Shown here one piece after another: positions 32,029 through 33,595 of a DNA stretch of 33,595 nt. The DNA is from Schoenoplectus triqueter (Eukaryota; Streptophyta; Magnoliopsida; Poales; Cyperaceae): contig CAXKVV010001634.1 of NCBI GenBank assembly GCA_964058805.1, positions 1 to 33,595 on the forward strand. Direction: 5' to 3'. The translations under genes were made by a program, and so were the position numbers. Position 1 is the first letter of the stretch. Each line of letters starts with the position of its first letter. The notes under the pieces were generated by a model. That model was not told the origin of the DNA and made no database searches. It worked only from the letters and a program-made list of their open reading frames with translations.

Positions 32029-32191
32029 GATCGTAGGTTGGATAAGAATTAGTTTGATCGTAGGTTTGATAGGAATTGGTTCGATCGTAGGTTAGATAGG
32101 AATTAGTTCGATCGTAGGTTGGATCGGAATTGATTTGATCATAAGTTTTGATAGGAATTGGTTTAATCGTAGGTTTGAAAGAAATTGGTTT
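32029..32191 (-). repeat. 27-bp tandem repeat coding for a 9-residue unit, six copies
   Basis: Copies begin at 32029, 32056, 32083, 32110, 32137 and 32165. All are 27 bp except the fifth, which is 28 bp and shifts the frame. On the minus strand they encode (P/L/Q)TYDQTNSY. The sixth copy has TAA where the others have CAA or CGA. It lies in the N-terminal part of the transposase and has no recognised function. Confidence 0.93.
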
Positions 32192-32346
32192 CATTATGGT
32201 TTGGAAATATTTCCGTCAAAAAATTATTGCCACTCGGTTGTTCTGCAGTATAATTTTCTTCATCGGATTATAATTTAAATCTGGTAACATTTTGATGAAT
32301 TTGGATGAAGTTTGATGTTTGTGAGAATTGAATGAGCGGGCAGTGG

Positions 32347-32355
32347 TATTTATAG
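32347..32355 (-). promoter_or_regulatory. TATA box of the MULE transposase
   Basis: On the minus strand CTATAAATA lies about 57 bp upstream of the proposed ATG at 32290. This leaves room for transcription to start about 30 bp downstream and a short 5' leader. It is the best core-promoter match next to any coding remnant in this window. Confidence 0.65.
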
Positions 32356-32363
32356 CAAATAAA

Positions 32364-32445
32364 GGCGTCACTGGCCGTGACGTGTTCTAAGGAAACGTGC
32401 CACCACTAGTGGTGCGTTTGATAAAGACGTCACTGATAGTGGCGC
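32364..32445. promoter_or_regulatory. Cluster of three palindromes upstream of the transposase TATA box
   Basis: CGTCAC-5 nt-GTGACG (32366-32382), the perfect palindrome CACCACTAGTGGTG (32401-32414) flanked by AAACG/CGTTT, and CGTCACT-3 nt-AGTGGCG (32428-32444, one mismatch) lie about 30 bp apart. All share a GNCACT/AGTGNC core. They could be transposase or host-factor binding sites, or part of the MULE terminal region. The matching inverted end on the other side was not found. Confidence 0.6.
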
Positions 32446-33595
32446 GTTTTGATTCGTATTTTTGAACTTATCTATTTCTCACTCTTATTTTTAATAATAT
32501 TAATTTATTAATAATTATTAATATTAAAAACTGTATATAATATCACGCCTGAAAACACTTTTTTTTGTTGGTTATAAATGTCCACGTACCACGTGATAGG
32601 ACAAAAGAGCGGCTCTCAGTCGACTCGAAGGTCAGTATTTTCTGTAATTTCAGTATAACAGATTATTGCTAGACTCTATGCATCAAACCAATCGCTTAAA
32701 CAAACTAATTATTCAGAAATGGATGTCTACAAATCAGCGAAATCCATTAACTAATTTGGCGATGTGAAGTACTATATAGTGATCAGTCACTATTTAAGGA
32801 CTTCTCAATCTGTTTTGTACAGAGCACGTAGACGTGTTGGCCAAAGTGTGCGCACTGGGATTGTTACTGCCAACTTTCGTGGTGTTGGTTCGAAATAAAG
32901 AATTTAACACAAGCAAGAAAGAATCAAATCATTTTTCTGGTGAATGCTATTATGCTATAGGGGTTTTTACTGGCCACATTTGGTGTCTACTGTTGTAGAC
33001 ATGTCATGGAAATATTATAGCCAGCCATAATTCCATAAAAAGATGTGGTACACCTGACCACTTGTGCGTAATATCCGGAAAAGTTTTCTTTATCGTAACA
33101 TTATTCAACTTTCAATAGGATGGTTACAGCCTCTAAGTTTTAACCGCCTGCATGAAACCACAAATGAATTTGATAAATTAACAATATTTCTCAAGTTGAA
33201 AAGTTAAAATTTAATAATATCTTATATGCATATTATTACATTTCTAAATATTTGGTGTGAATCAAATTTTATATAATAAATATTAGTCATTGTTATTTTC
33301 AAATCATTTTTGAATAATTAATAAAGCTCGTACCAAATTGCATCTTTTTTATGTACAAACATGATACGCCACATAAATGATATATCTTATTCCAATTGTT
33401 AAATTATATATTGGATTTTTTTATTTTTAGGTAAAAAAAATATTAAGCTACTGATTTCGTTAAAAAATAAAAAGTTTCAAAAAATATAAAATTTTATCTT
33501 CAAACATATTTTAATATAGAGATTACTTTGAATGATTAGATTATTATTTTGAATTCGAAAATGAGACATATGACGTGAAGTATAAAACTATTTTA
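32446..33595. other. No gene recognised in the last 1.15 kb
   Basis: CACGTG (32590-32595) lies within CCACGTACCACGTGATAGG, a doubled G-box-like word, but no gene follows on either side within the window. The remainder is AT-rich with no frame above 60 codons, no RNA gene and no clear repeat. Confidence 0.45.

Larger units (their letters stand above)
29270..32290 (-). pseudogene. MuDR-type Mutator-like (MULE) transposase, nearly complete but broken
   Basis: The minus-strand ATG at 32290-32288 gives MLPDLNYN. After a frameshift come DEENYTAEQPSGNNFL and a 9-residue repeat (TYDQTNSYP), an acidic region, and FVTGRTERHHLVETL. The MuDR DNA-binding domain, MKCKEMSCPWRLYARPEDD and TWRIITNKNAHNC, lies at 31349-31477. 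The DDE core shows KFIVWAYGPCIVVFKHLSPV with VITIDA (first Asp, codon 30983-30985), CVIFDRHRG (second Asp, 30828-30830) and TSNGSEALNSVF (Glu, 30447-30449). The SWIM zinc finger CTCDCQKSQLTGIPCSH is near 29940-30010. A probable intron ends with AATTACAG at about 30184. The protein would cut and rejoin MULE ends in the nucleus. Many stops and frameshifts (for example TGA at 29842-29844) make it inactive. The full domain order survives, so decay is recent compared with the other coding remnants. Confidence 0.92.

Noticed and set aside
31904..32194. Poly-Val hydrophobic end (VVVVVL) of the repeat-containing frame
   Set aside because: It arises after a frameshift. In the alternative frame the same bases read GGSSS and continue into the acidic part of the transposase.

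Overview
The window reads as AT-rich nuclear intergenic DNA from a flowering plant. The evidence is the mixture of plant-type repeats: a Copia LTR retrotransposon with a tRNA-Met-type primer site, L1 and RTE LINE fragments, a CACTA element, a Helitron, several hAT elements, a Tourist-like element and a MuDR-type Mutator (MULE) transposase. No bacterial operon, rRNA or tRNA gene was seen. The species cannot be read from the sequence. No intact host gene can be supported with confidence; almost every recognisable coding stretch is a decayed transposon.

Region by region: 1-238 holds a truncated 66-bp tandem array. 3215-4390 is the 3' end of an L1 LINE with its poly(A) tail. 5276-6619 is a non-autonomous CACTA element. 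6964-8086 is a probable Tourist/Harbinger-like element swollen by a very long ATT-type microsatellite and carrying a strong hairpin. 8781-9251 is a short Helitron on the minus strand. 10098-10294, 11668-12148 and 13849-14501 are hAT-type elements. The last of these lies inside a 64-codon open frame that is continuous apart from the insertion. 14750-14890 is a fold-back element. 15485-18044 is a minus-strand Copia element with two LTRs, PBS, a dead gag, a protease remnant and the RNase H tail, with integrase and most of the RT deleted.

18159-18925 is a nested inverted-repeat element with relatives at 24840-25165 and 25235-25462. 19126-19386 is a degenerate minisatellite. 19763-20912 contains an unusual mosaic of inverted and direct local copies. 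23699-24093, 27027-27333 and 27471-27939 are further hAT-type elements, the first two rich in GGGTC. 25668-26790 is a dead RTE-type LINE endonuclease fragment on the minus strand.

28572-32450 is the most gene-like block. A nearly complete but broken MULE transposase runs on the minus strand: TATA box, N-terminal repeats, acidic stretch, CPWRL DNA-binding domain, DDE core, SWIM zinc finger and a repetitive tail. It faces, tail to tail, the 3' end of a second gene on the plus strand. That recalls the convergent two-gene layout of MuDR and of MULEs carrying a second gene. A cluster of palindromes lies just upstream of the transposase TATA box.
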